A stretch of DNA of 17,052 bases from Candidatus Omnitrophota bacterium (GCA_016190205.1 JACPQZ010000011.1:1-17052); one strand, 5' to 3'. Positions 1-8,440 are shown, counted from the stretch's first letter. A program made the numbers and translations. The notes: a model not told the origin generated them from the sequence alone.

Positions 1-1317
1 GGTGGGAGGGGTGGTGTCCAAGAGGACCTCTGCCACGGCCGCGTCACTCATGCGGCCCACTGCATCGGACACTTGGAAAGTGTAGAGATTCGTACCATGC
101 GCCGAGGACACCGGAAAGGTCCAGGTGGTCGTAGGAAGGACCGAGCCCGCCTGGATTCCGTTCGCCCACAAAGCGGTGTCTGCGGGCTTTGTGCCTGCAA
201 TGGATTGCGTCGCCTCACGCGTGGGAGTTTGAACCCCTTGAACCACTGGCGCCGCAGGGTTGGGACTTAAGTCGTCGTAGATCACGGTGAATGTCACAGT
301 GCTTTGGGTAAGCCCCGTGTCTGCGGTCACGGTCACTGTGTTGGAGCCCACGGACAAGGGCACACGCTCAACGACAAAGTTCCCTTGCGCGATGCGGACC
401 CTGCCCCGCGCCACTGGGCTCGTGGCTAACGCCGCGGCGTCGTCATCGATCGTGCCCAGGATGGCGATCTCCGCTTCACTCACCGTGGCCCCGTCTAAAG
501 GCGAGAGGACACGGAGGGTAGGCGCTTCACTATCTCTTATGATGGACACAATCGCTTCGGGGCTAAAGTTTCCGGCCTCATCTTGGGCCTTAAAGCGGAA
601 GGTGTTGGTGCCTTCCTGGGGAAGGGTGACTTCATAATTCCAGGTGGTGGCGGCATCCAGGGGCACAATTTCCACCCCATCCAAAAGGATGCTCGTTCGA
701 GTGTCCTTGGCGCCTTCTATCGTCTGCGTAGAAAGAGGGGTGCGGCTGGGGACGGTAAACACCCGCGGCCTTCCGGGAGCCACAAGATCGAGGACAACAG
801 AGATTGTTTCAAAGGCCTCGTTCCCCACGTCGTCCGTGGCGTGGGCGGTTAGTTTGTTCTGGCCCTGGATGAGGACGACTCCTGGGGATAGAAACTCTAC
901 ATCCGGCCCTTGCGGGGTGACCAAACCCGGCACGGAGACCGGCTCATAGTCGGGGTTGTCTTCCTCGTTTTCAGGAATGATGGAGACCGACACCGCGACC
1001 TCATGCTCATGCTTCACCACCCCCGTCACGTTGATCTTTCCGTCCGGAGATTGAAAGGTGATCACATGACCCAGGCCCCCCTTGAGACGATAGGTTTCGC
1101 TGGTTGAGACCCCAGCCAGGTTTTCGCCCAAGGTGCCGTTAAGAACGCGATACTGCGTGGACTGGGCGGAATCCTGGGCATCGACCGGAATGAGCACCGG
1201 GACCTTGTAACGCGACTCTGCATATACAGGCGCCGTGAACACCGCGCCAAGGAGAATATTTATTATCACGACAGTTCGCAATTGCCTACTGCGGCTTATG
1301 AAACTAGTTCTAGTCAC
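1..1317 (-). CDS. Secreted bacterial Ig-like repeat protein (partial, runs off left edge)
   Basis: I translated the minus strand from a GTG codon at 1317-1315 and found no stop through position 1, giving 439 residues of an incomplete protein. The GTG overlaps the TGA of the upstream 1805-residue gene (GTGA), which implies translational coupling. The N-terminus has arginines at residues 3, 9 and 11, then a hydrophobic run ending in PVYA before ESRYK: a plausible signal peptide with cleavage near residue 33. The rest is tandem Ig-like domains. Each has the pattern hydrophobic strand, EGxNxxxFxAxDxxGN, then a short linker such as DSEAPTLRVLSPLDGATV. It looks like an adhesive or structural extracellular protein with no visible enzyme domain. 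The start is supported by the signal peptide and the overlap. No clear Shine-Dalgarno was seen. The ORF is intact and not a shadow, because the repeat register is maintained throughout. Confidence 0.85.
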   Translation of the reverse strand, partial: MTRTSFISRSRQLRTVVIINILLGAVFTAPVYAESRYKVPVLIPVDAQDSAQSTQYRVLNGTLGENLAGVSTSETYRLKGGLGHVITFQSPDGKINVTGVVKHEHEVAVSVSIIPENEEDNPDYEPVSVPGLVTPQGPDVEFLSPGVVLIQGQNKLTAHATDDVGNEAFETISVVLDLVAPGRPRVFTVPSRTPLSTQTIEGAKDTRTSILLDGVEIVPLDAATTWNYEVTLPQEGTNTFRFKAQDEAGNFSPEAIVSIIRDSEAPTLRVLSPLDGATVSEAEIAILGTIDDDAAALATSPVARGRVRIAQGNFVVERVPLSVGSNTVTVTADTGLTQSTVTFTVIYDDLSPNPAAPVVQGVQTPTREATQSIAGTKPADTALWANGIQAGSVLPTTTWTFPVSSAHGTNLYTFQVSDAVGRMSDAAVAEVLLDTTPPT

Positions 1318-4300
1318 GGCACGATCTCCGCAGGGCCTATTAAGGCCCCGTCTAAAGGAAAGGTAAACACAATCTCGGGCGCCTCGTTATCCAGGATGAT
1401 TTCGATCGTGACCACCGCGCTTAAGTTGTCCGTCAAGTCCCTCGCCTGAAGGGTGAGGGCGTTGGAGCCAGGAGCCAGCTCCAAGGCCACCGACCAATCC
1501 CGGATGATCTGCGAAGGATCCGGGTCATGCTTTACCTCGCCCACAGAAGCGCTGGTGGAGGTAATAATTACCTCGGTCGTATCCTGAAACGCCACCCCTT
1601 TCAAGGTCACGGTAGAAAAGCGCGTGCGGACAGGCGTTCCTGGGGTAATGTCCAGGGTGGATTCATCCGGAAGGAGAAGCTGGCGTGCCTCGGGGGCAGG
1701 GGGTGGGACGCCATCTTTGACAATTGCGGCCGTGGCTGGGACGCTCGCATTATCCAAAACGTCAAAGGCCGTGACTTGGACGACGTTGGCCCCTTCCGCC
1801 ATCCCCTCAATGTGACAGACCCACGTTAAGTCGGGATTTAACGTGGGGTGATCGGGATGAGCCTCGGCCGTGGAGCAGGTGACATGCAAAGAGACCGTGT
1901 CCGCCGTCGCAGTCCCGTGGAGGGCCTGGGTATCGAGACGGGTCGGGCTTGCGGGGGGGTCAATCATGGGGGCTTGGGGCCCCAGGTTATCCCGCGTGAC
2001 GTTTAAAACAAGCTCCGACGCATTGCCCAGGATATCTTGTGCCTCCAGGGAGAGGCGGTTGGCACCCTCCTCAATCGGCCAGCTATAGGAAAACGCGCCC
2101 CCTGAAAGCGGCACGGAATTTTGATTGATCGTAAGTACAGCCCCAGGGTCATCCAGGGTGCCCGTGACGGGCATGGCGCCCTCTTTTGTCGTCCAGCCGT
2201 TTTGGGGGCTCGTAAGAAAGATGCGAGGCGCGGTCGTATCCCGCTCAATCGTGACCGTGGCTGCCGTGCTGTCCGCCTTGCCGGCTGATTTTGATTTGAA
2301 GGAATAGGCGTTATCTCCTTCCACCAAGAGGACGTCCATGGTCCACGCGGTGACCTGGGAGGCCGGGACGACCTCTTCGAAACCCAAACCTGAATCCATC
2401 CAGACGGAGGTGTTGGGGGCGCGCGTGCCTGAGATCTGCTGATGATCCATCTGGGTGGGGGTTAGAACAGGGTCCACGGTGGGGGCGGGAGTCGGGAGCC
2501 CGTAGATCCAGTCGGGGATGGGAAACCCTAAGTATTCCCAGATATACTTGGTGAGCGTGGTGCCGGGGGCCGCAAGCCCTCGGGCAGGGTTTTGGACGAC
2601 CGTGTAGGCCGAGCCGTCCCACTTGGTCGTGGGCCAGGTGAAGTGGTCGGCTTCAGCTGCGTCGGCCTTAATCCTTTCCTCGTTGGGCCACGGCCAGATC
2701 GTGTCCTGGGTTAAAGTGTCATACCCCGGCTCGCCAAAAAGCGAGCCGGAGACCCCTGACTTATAAAGGATGGTGGCCCCCCGCTTGGCGCCGCCTAAGC
2801 CTGTCCCTGTATCTGGCGTTTGGACAATATACTTATACCCCGGGTCCCCCGTCTGGTAATAAGTTCCTTGCTTAAACCACTCCGGGTCGTAGCGGTTGTA
2901 CCTGACCACGTCCCCGCCCATGTTATAAGTCACCATGTCATCAAAGACCGAGTTTTGGACAGTCGTTTTGGCAAATTTATTGAGTGAGCCCGACCAGCGG
3001 TTCGTGGCGCGGTAGGCGCGGCCGACGGTCACTTGATCGATCAAGCTCGTTTTCAAGGGGTCCCCTTCACGCATTTGAATGGCCTCGCGGTTACTTAAGT
3101 CCCAGAAGACCGTGTTTAAGACGTCGTTATACCCGGCCGGGTAGTCGAAATTCAGAAATAAGCCGTGGGAGGGAAGCTTAAGAAAGAGGCTCCCCTGGAC
3201 CTTGATCCCGGAGGAAGTGCTCGGAATCAAGACGCCGTACGCTGCGCCACTATTAAAGTCAGCCAGGATCGCGTTTTGAACGAGGCTCGCCGTGGATTTA
3301 TAAAAGACGATCCCCGCATGGGACCCCCGCCCGGTGTTTCCGTCGAAGCGCACCAAGACGCGGCGCAGGATAACCTCCCTTGAGTTATCGACATAGACCC
3401 CATAATGCATGGCGCCTATGACCCAGACGTCCTCCAAAAGGATGTGGTGGCTTCCGTAGAGGATCCCGATGGGATAGCCTAAGCTGGAAGAGATGGGGAC
3501 GCCGTTTTTAACCCCGATCTCTTTAAGTTTTAAGTGGTGGCTGTTGGCGATGTAGATCCCGCCTTTCCGAAGTTTAAGGCCTTCAAGCTCGAGGTAGCTC
3601 GTCCCCTGGTAGACGCCGCTTGTTAAGGCGCCCCCTAAGTAGATAGCGCCTTCCAAGATGGCTCCTCCATCACGGTCCGCCTTTATCCTCGTATAGGCCC
3701 CCTCGGTCCCAGAGGGCGGCGACCAGCTCGTGGAGGGGGCGCTTGAGTAATAGCGGCCCAGGGGTTCGGTGTAGGTCCCGTCTAAAAGGACGAGGGTCTC
3801 CCCGCTCTTCATTCCCGTCTTTAAGGCATAGGCAAACGTCTTCCAGGGGGCCGTTCGGGTGCCGGGATTCGTATCACTTCCTGTCGGAGACAAAAAGTAC
3901 GTTGCGGCCGGCGGAGCCTCAAGGACGGTCAGGGTGAAAGTCGTAGATACATTGACGCTCCCATCCGAAACAGTGACGCCTATGGGGTAGGTTCCTTTCG
4001 TTCCGGCGGCTGGACTTATCACCATTTGGCTCCCCTCCACTCGGACCATGCCAGCCGGGGCTTGGACCGTGTAGGTCAAGGAGTCTCCGTCGGGGTCGGA
4101 GGCCTGAAGGGCAATGTTTTTTGTTTCCCCTTCCTTTAAGGTTACGCCGCTCATGGTGGGGACGAGAGGCGGGCGGTTGACATTCGTGACAAAGATGGGG
4201 AGAGTCTGTTGAGCGGCCAGGCGGCCATCTGTCGCCTCGACTGGAACTTGATAGGAACCCGAATGGGTAAATCCGGGAGCAAGACTGATGAGGTTACCCG

Positions 4301-6731
4301 TCAAGACGACAAAGGCAGGCGCGTTCAAGGCCTTGAAACTTAAGGTGTCTCCATCGATATCCCGAGCGATCAAGGGCACCATGCGCGTCTCCCCTTCATT
4401 GAGTTGAATCGTGGGGACGGGGTCTAGGACCGGGGGATCATTGACAGGTGCCACCGTAATTGCGACGGGGGCCTGGCTGCTTGATATAAGAGCATCTCGT
4501 ACCTGATAAGTGAAAGCATCCGGGCCATTGTAATTAAGGAAGGGCCTATAGCTCACCACGTTTCCCGACACCGAAAAGGTGCCGTGGCCGGGCGGGCTCG
4601 GAAATTGATAGGTGATCGAGTCGCCATCAGGATCTGACCCAGGGAGGGTGATCGATATAGGCGTGTCTTCTTGCGCCGTTACCGAGACCGGAGGCGCTAG
4701 GGGCGCGCGGTTCACGTTTGCGACATAAAGCGAGAGGGCTTGACTTACGCTCGTGGCTGCATCCGAAGCAGTTAATGTTAAGGAGTAGGAACCGCCGTCC
4801 TCGTACCCGGGTAAAAACATGAGCGTTTTATCTGCCAAAGTCAAGAAGGAGGGTTGCGGCATGACGGTCAGGCGCACGACGTCCTGGTCGGGGTCTGTCA
4901 CCGTAACCACAAGCTGCTGGACCTGGCCCTCCCCCATCGTGAAGATAGGAGGCGCCACGATCTTAGGGGGATCATTGACAGGGGCAATCTCAAGCCGGAC
5001 CGTGGCGAGGGCGCTCGTGTAGATGCCATCGGTGGCCGTGTACGTAAATTGATCGCTTCCGTTGAAATTGAGACTCGGGCTGAACTGAATAAACGGGGCT
5101 GTTCCGGAGAGGACACCATGCAGAGGCTGGGTTTGAAACGTAAACCTTAACGTGTCCCACTCGGGATCAGAAGCCTCTAAATTAAAGTAAATGGGACTAT
5201 CTTCCATAAGGCTTACCGTCTGATCCTTGACTTGAGGAGTCCCCTTGGGCGGGCCATAAACCCATTCGGGAATGGGATTACCCAGGTACTCCCAAATGTA
5301 TTTGCTTAAGGTAGTGTCGGGATCCGCAAAACCCCGGTCGGGCACATTCACAACGGTGTACGGCGAGCCGTCCCACTTCGTAGTGGGCCAGGAAAAGCCG
5401 TCAGGCTCGCGGGCATCGGCCGTGAGCCTCTGCTCATAGGGCCAGGGCCAGAGTGAGTTTTGTGTCAAAGTGTCATATCCCGGCTCGCCCCAGAGCGTGC
5501 CGGACGTGCCGTAACGCATTAAGATCGTGGCACCCCGCGTTAGCCCCCCGAGGCCAGTGCCCGTGTCGGTGGTTTCTACGAGGTATTTCAAGTTGGGCTC
5601 CCTTACCCGGTAGTATGCCCCCTTAGCCTGCCAATCCTGGTCAAAATCATTGTATTGCCATTTGTCCACCCCTTGACTTAAGTAGAGGTTGTCGTCAAAG
5701 ATCGAGTTTTGAAAGATAAAGTAGGTGCTGATTCCGGCCGAGCCAGACCAGTATTCGCTTGCCCGCTCCACACGGCCGATGGTGGCCCCGTCGACCACGG
5801 TGAGCGTGTCCCCGTCCACTTGGAGGATGGCGGCGCGGCGGGTGTTCCAGATGACTGTCTCCATGATGTCGTTATAGGCTGATGGGTACGTTTCCGTCAC
5901 GAAGAAACCGTAACCTGGGAGATTGAGGGCCAAGCACCCTACGCAGTCGACATTCACGGTGCGATACCTATTCCAGAAGCCGGTGTAGACGCCCGAATTA
6001 AAGTCCAGGCTCAAGCAGTTTTGAAGGAGGATGTCCCGGGAGTCATAGAAGACAAAACCGGCCTTGGTCTCGCGCTCGGTGTTTCCGTCGAAGCGCACCA
6101 CGACGCGCCTTAAGATGGATTCACTGGCCCTGTCAAAATAAACCCCATAGACCATGCTGCCAATGACCCAGGTGTCTTCCACGAGCACATGGTGGCTTCC
6201 GTCGGTCACGGCGATGACACTCCCGTAGCGGGAGGTGATGGCCTGACCGTTTTTAATGCCGATCCTTTTAAGTTTTACGTGGTGGGAATTGCGGACACGG
6301 ATCCCGGCTTTTTTAAGTTTTAGACCTGCGATCTCGATGTAGGAACTCCCCCGGTACACTCCGTTATCCACACTGCCCCCCAGGTAAATCCCTCCCTCAA
6401 GAACCGCTCCTCCATCGCGCTCGGCCTTGATCGAGGTGTACGCCCCATCGCTCCCATTGGGGGCCGACCACGAAGCCCAGGGGGCATTGGAATACGTTTG
6501 GCCCAGGGCCTCTGTGTAAACGCCTTCCAAAAGGATAAGCGTATCCGACCCCCTCATGCCGGTTTTAAGGGCGTAGGCAAAGGTCTTCCAGGGGGCCTCG
6601 CGGGTGCCGGGGTTTGTGTCGCTTCCCTGGGGCGAAATATAAAAGGTCGCGGCCGCGGCGGCGGTCGAAGTAAACGCGGCGCTTAAAAATACCAGGAAAC
6701 TCAAGCCCAAATAGAACGCGCCCCGTCTCAT
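1314..6731 (-). CDS. Large secreted protein: two parallel beta-helix domains, cadherin-like and Ig-like repeats
   Basis: The protein has 1805 residues. Residues 1-28 form a signal peptide (MRRG, hydrophobic core, alanine-rich end). Residues ~29-493 are a right-handed beta-helix domain of the pectate-lyase-like/DUF1565 type, opening TFYISPQGSDTNPGTREAPW with short beta-helix rungs such as NSHHVKLKRIGIKNG. Residues ~493-941 are about five cadherin-like repeats with DPDGD-type calcium-binding motifs and VNDPP or VNRPP linkers. Residues ~942-1411 are a second, clearly homologous beta-helix copy. Residues ~1411-1780 are about four Ig-like domains, followed by a short incomplete one (APEIVFTFPLDGALIGPAEIVP). 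It is probably exported and carbohydrate- or surface-associated. Catalytic activity cannot be claimed from what I see. The ATG at 6731 has a strong AAGGAG six bases upstream and overlaps the preceding stop as ATGA. The 3' end overlaps the next gene by GTGA. Confidence 0.93.
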   Translation of the reverse strand: MRRGAFYLGLSFLVFLSAAFTSTAAAAATFYISPQGSDTNPGTREAPWKTFAYALKTGMRGSDTLILLEGVYTEALGQTYSNAPWASWSAPNGSDGAYTSIKAERDGGAVLEGGIYLGGSVDNGVYRGSSYIEIAGLKLKKAGIRVRNSHHVKLKRIGIKNGQAITSRYGSVIAVTDGSHHVLVEDTWVIGSMVYGVYFDRASESILRRVVVRFDGNTERETKAGFVFYDSRDILLQNCLSLDFNSGVYTGFWNRYRTVNVDCVGCLALNLPGYGFFVTETYPSAYNDIMETVIWNTRRAAILQVDGDTLTVVDGATIGRVERASEYWSGSAGISTYFIFQNSIFDDNLYLSQGVDKWQYNDFDQDWQAKGAYYRVREPNLKYLVETTDTGTGLGGLTRGATILMRYGTSGTLWGEPGYDTLTQNSLWPWPYEQRLTADAREPDGFSWPTTKWDGSPYTVVNVPDRGFADPDTTLSKYIWEYLGNPIPEWVYGPPKGTPQVKDQTVSLMEDSPIYFNLEASDPEWDTLRFTFQTQPLHGVLSGTAPFIQFSPSLNFNGSDQFTYTATDGIYTSALATVRLEIAPVNDPPKIVAPPIFTMGEGQVQQLVVTVTDPDQDVVRLTVMPQPSFLTLADKTLMFLPGYEDGGSYSLTLTASDAATSVSQALSLYVANVNRAPLAPPVSVTAQEDTPISITLPGSDPDGDSITYQFPSPPGHGTFSVSGNVVSYRPFLNYNGPDAFTYQVRDALISSSQAPVAITVAPVNDPPVLDPVPTIQLNEGETRMVPLIARDIDGDTLSFKALNAPAFVVLTGNLISLAPGFTHSGSYQVPVEATDGRLAAQQTLPIFVTNVNRPPLVPTMSGVTLKEGETKNIALQASDPDGDSLTYTVQAPAGMVRVEGSQMVISPAAGTKGTYPIGVTVSDGSVNVSTTFTLTVLEAPPAATYFLSPTGSDTNPGTRTAPWKTFAYALKTGMKSGETLVLLDGTYTEPLGRYYSSAPSTSWSPPSGTEGAYTRIKADRDGGAILEGAIYLGGALTSGVYQGTSYLELEGLKLRKGGIYIANSHHLKLKEIGVKNGVPISSSLGYPIGILYGSHHILLEDVWVIGAMHYGVYVDNSREVILRRVLVRFDGNTGRGSHAGIVFYKSTASLVQNAILADFNSGAAYGVLIPSTSSGIKVQGSLFLKLPSHGLFLNFDYPAGYNDVLNTVFWDLSNREAIQMREGDPLKTSLIDQVTVGRAYRATNRWSGSLNKFAKTTVQNSVFDDMVTYNMGGDVVRYNRYDPEWFKQGTYYQTGDPGYKYIVQTPDTGTGLGGAKRGATILYKSGVSGSLFGEPGYDTLTQDTIWPWPNEERIKADAAEADHFTWPTTKWDGSAYTVVQNPARGLAAPGTTLTKYIWEYLGFPIPDWIYGLPTPAPTVDPVLTPTQMDHQQISGTRAPNTSVWMDSGLGFEEVVPASQVTAWTMDVLLVEGDNAYSFKSKSAGKADSTAATVTIERDTTAPRIFLTSPQNGWTTKEGAMPVTGTLDDPGAVLTINQNSVPLSGGAFSYSWPIEEGANRLSLEAQDILGNASELVLNVTRDNLGPQAPMIDPPASPTRLDTQALHGTATADTVSLHVTCSTAEAHPDHPTLNPDLTWVCHIEGMAEGANVVQVTAFDVLDNASVPATAAIVKDGVPPPAPEARQLLLPDESTLDITPGTPVRTRFSTVTLKGVAFQDTTEVIITSTSASVGEVKHDPDPSQIIRDWSVALELAPGSNALTLQARDLTDNLSAVVTIEIILDNEAPEIVFTFPLDGALIGPAEIVP
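2500..3906 (-). repeat. Internal domain repeat, copy 2 (beta-helix domain)
   Basis: This is the second copy of the beta-helix domain, about 469 residues, separated from copy 1 by the cadherin-like repeats. It is most similar at the N-terminal end (SDTNPGTR, KTFAYALKTGM) and the C-terminal end (WPTTKWDGS, KYIWEYLG). It is more diverged in the middle rungs, consistent with an old duplication. Confidence 0.9.
5254..6648 (-). repeat. Internal domain repeat, copy 1 (beta-helix domain)
   Basis: This stretch encodes about 465 residues that align end to end with the second copy at 2500-3906. Shared landmarks are SDTNPGTR.APWKTFAYALKTGM, the RDGGA.LEG.IYLGG block, RFDGNT, GEPGYDTLTQ, WPWP.E, WPTTKWDGS.YTVV and KYIWEYLG. 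It lies immediately after the signal peptide. Confidence 0.9.
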
Positions 6732-7003
6732 CGCCTTCTCCTTCTTTCGCTCATGTTAGAGAAAGCGCCGTCGGAATCCAAATGCGCGGCCATCTCCTCA
6801 CGCGTCAAAATGCCTTTTTGGATTAAGAGATTTTGCAGGACAACTACATTGTGGATGAGGGCGTGAATCAGGGGATCGGGATGAAATCCCGAGCGTGTAG
6901 GATTTTTTACTTTTTCTATCTTAAAGTTTCGCATGGGCTTCATAGGTCTTTGTAAGGTCTCTTTAAAATTTACACTTCGAGACTTGACGCCAAGACCCGC
7001 CAT
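6728..7003 (-). CDS. Small hypothetical protein upstream of the beta-helix gene
   Basis: The predicted protein has 91 residues and I do not recognise its family. The N-terminal third is basic. Residues ~42-75 form a likely amphipathic helix (PLIHALIHNVVVLQNLL, then IQKGILTREEM). That helix-turn pattern, ending in a KGI(L/I)T.EE motif, is common in small bacterial proteins of unknown function. The C-terminus SERRRRR is encoded by the purine-rich Shine-Dalgarno of the next gene, and the stop overlaps that gene's ATG (ATGA), suggesting co-translation. No good ribosome-binding site precedes the ATG at 7003. Starts at residues 21 or 24 (6943, 6934) are possible. A candidate promoter lies at 7154-7182. 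The small size and weak start keep confidence moderate. Confidence 0.55.
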   Translation of the reverse strand: MAGLGVKSRSVNFKETLQRPMKPMRNFKIEKVKNPTRSGFHPDPLIHALIHNVVVLQNLLIQKGILTREEMAAHLDSDGAFSNMSERRRRR

Positions 7004-7056
7004 GCGGTAAACTTAAAGATGCAGGCAGGTCCTATCGCGGACTTAAGCCTCACTTT

Positions 7057-7101
7057 AGAACGTGCGTGATTCCTAGCCCGAATGGCGCACGTTCTTTTTT
7101 T
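7057..7101 (+). terminator. Intrinsic terminator in plus orientation without a visible upstream gene
   Basis: The arm AGAACGTGCG (7057-7066) pairs perfectly with CGCACGTTCT (7086-7095) across a 19-base loop, and is followed by a run of T to 7101. The T-run is on the plus strand only; on the minus strand the stem is followed by TAAAG. No plus-strand gene precedes it, so it may end a small RNA. Confidence 0.7.
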
Positions 7102-7153
7102 ATGTCAAATCTTGCTCAAAGACTGCTGTAAAAAAATTCCTTAAACGCTACCT

Positions 7154-7182
7154 ACTATACCTGGGTTTTTGAATCTGCGCAA
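7154..7182 (-). promoter_or_regulatory. Candidate sigma70-type promoter for the secreted-protein operon
   Basis: On the minus strand TTGCGC (7182-7177) and TATAGT (7159-7154) are separated by exactly 17 bases. The -10 matches 5/6 and the -35 only 3/6. Transcription would start near 7147, giving a ~145-base leader before the small ORF at 7003. Confidence 0.4.
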
Positions 7183-7241
7183 GGTGCAAGCCGAGAAGTG
7201 GAAATAGGATATGTGCGAAAAAGCCACAACTTGGGCCCAAA

Positions 7242-7282
7242 TTGTTGCACCCGTGCAACAAAACCGGCCGTTTTTGTTGCAC
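7242..7282. promoter_or_regulatory. Triple TTGTTGCAC site array, possible operator or alternative hairpins
   Basis: TTGTTGCAC occurs at 7242-7250 and 7274-7282, and its complement GTGCAACAA at 7253-7261. Sites one and two form a 9-bp inverted repeat with a CC centre. Sites two and three form a longer inverted repeat of 11 bp around CCGGCCG. Centre spacings are 11 and 21 bp, about one and two helical turns. The array lies upstream of the promoter candidate at 7154-7182. Confidence 0.55.
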
Positions 7283-7407
7283 CAGCGCACATGAAGATTT
7301 TTTTTGAGAGGCCCATATTAGCTCTTGACATATGTTCATTGGGGCGCGTTTTGAGTCTGAAGCCGTATGCCAGCTTATCCGGTTGCTTAATTCTGCCTAT
7401 AACAAAT

Positions 7408-7431
7408 GAGACCTGGTTTCTCCCAGGTCTC
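7408..7431 (-). terminator. Hairpin downstream of the reductase gene, possible operon terminator
   Basis: GAGACCTGG (7408-7416) pairs perfectly with CCAGGTCTC (7423-7431) around a six-base loop, ~70 bases after the reductase stop. On the minus strand the next bases are ATTTGTTAT, only a weak U-tract, so termination is plausible but not certain. Confidence 0.45.
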
Positions 7432-7499
7432 TACTCGTTTGACTTGCACCTTAAGTATGCCCGACGAATCTGCCCCGCGCAAGGGCACATGAACAAATA

Positions 7500-8399
7500 T
7501 TAATAAACTTCCAGAAGAAGCCTGCGCTGGGCCTTCAAGGTCTGGGACCAATTTTCCCCCTGGCCCAGCTCCCTTCCCCAGCTATCGATGACGGGAAGGA
7601 TGCCCGCCTCCATGCCCTTCAAGCCGCAGATATATAATAAGGAAGAGGGCTTGGCAACCGCGGGAATAAGCGCGCGCTCGTGCTGGGCCATTTTGACTTG
7701 AACATACATGCGGTTCTGACGGGTGGGCACGTGCTCCGGCATGGGATTGACTTCCTCCCGGCTTACCGCAGTAAGATAGTGGAAGTTGGGGTGTTTTTCA
7801 TAGGGCTTGATCTCGCCGTCATAGAGGACGCGGTCCTTAAACTGGGTGCCGAAGATGTGCCAGCAGCTGCCCCGGTACCCCCCCTCAAAAAGCTCCTTGA
7901 GCATCCCGCGGAAGGGGGCGATGCCTGTTCCCGTAGATAAAAAGATAAAGTCCCTGTCTTTAAAATCGGGCGGTATGAGGAAGTGGCGCCCGACAGGCCC
8001 TGTAAGTTTAACCTTGTCTCCCACCTTTAAATCACAGAGATAATTGCTGCAGACACCCGCGATATTTTTTTCCCCCGTTTTCTCATTGTCCCAGAAGTGC
8101 CGCACAACGCACAAGGACACGGTGAGGCCGTCGCCCAGGTCCCCCTTTCGGTCGGAAGCGACGGAGTAGAGTCTCAATTGTTGGGGCTTCCCTGTCTTGG
8201 GATCCGCGCCGGGGGGAATGACACCCACACTCTGGCCGGGGATGTAGCGAAAATTCGGATCCTGGTAGCGGATCACGATATGGCAAACCTGCCGCTCAAA
8301 AGGCTCCTCCGGGGCGATAAATTTGTTCTCTATCACCTCCCCGATGAGGGGGTTCGTGGCACGGTATAAATTGTTGGGTATGTCCATAATATCGGGCAT
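7500..8399 (-). CDS. Plant-type ferredoxin--NADP(+) reductase
   Basis: This is an FAD-containing oxidoreductase that moves electrons between NADPH and ferredoxin or flavodoxin. Numbered from a possible upstream ATG at 8432, RLYS at 87-90 is the FAD-binding motif. GVCSNYLCDLKVGDKVKLTGPVG-type sequence lies around 126-148. STGTGIAPFRGM (166-177) binds the pyridine nucleotide, and MYVQVKMA and CGLKGMEAGI (269-278) are typical of plastid/cyanobacterial reductases. The C-terminal EVY supplies the aromatic residue that stacks on FAD. I prefer the ATG at 8399 (299 residues) because GGGTGAG precedes it at good spacing. The ATG at 8432 abuts a 41-bp palindrome and lacks a good site. It is the last gene of the cobalamin operon, directly after cobO, suggesting a role in reducing cob(II)alamin; a general redox role is the alternative. 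Confidence 0.92.
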   Translation of the reverse strand: MPDIMDIPNNLYRATNPLIGEVIENKFIAPEEPFERQVCHIVIRYQDPNFRYIPGQSVGVIPPGADPKTGKPQQLRLYSVASDRKGDLGDGLTVSLCVVRHFWDNEKTGEKNIAGVCSNYLCDLKVGDKVKLTGPVGRHFLIPPDFKDRDFIFLSTGTGIAPFRGMLKELFEGGYRGSCWHIFGTQFKDRVLYDGEIKPYEKHPNFHYLTAVSREEVNPMPEHVPTRQNRMYVQVKMAQHERALIPAVAKPSSLLYICGLKGMEAGILPVIDSWGRELGQGENWSQTLKAQRRLLLEVY

Positions 8400-8440
8400 T
8401 TTCTCACCCGGCTCCGGTTGTGACAATGACATCTATCACG

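Larger units (their letters stand above)
7004..7499. other. Noncoding region between the two minus-strand operons
   Basis: About 500 bp without a convincing gene; short ORFs here match no family I know. It holds a plus-strand terminator (7057-7101), a minus-strand promoter candidate (7154-7182), a perfect TTGGGCCCAA palindrome (7231-7240), an array of three TTGTTGCAC sites (7242-7282) and a hairpin after the reductase gene (7408-7431). Base composition is more AT-rich than the neighbouring genes. Confidence 0.7.

Noticed and set aside
1062-1250. Minus-strand ORF of 62 codons
   Set aside because: It is a shadow in another frame of the partial Ig-like gene 1-1317.
1300-1330. Programmed frameshift or stop readthrough joining the two secreted genes
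   Set aside because: After the TGA the same frame meets TAA within six codons, and the other frame has a signal peptide right after the overlap, so two separate proteins are more likely; no slippery heptamer was seen.
7198-7503. Plus-strand ORF of 101 codons in the intergenic region
   Set aside because: It has no ribosome-binding site or family features, and runs through the site array and the hairpin, which explain the sequence better.
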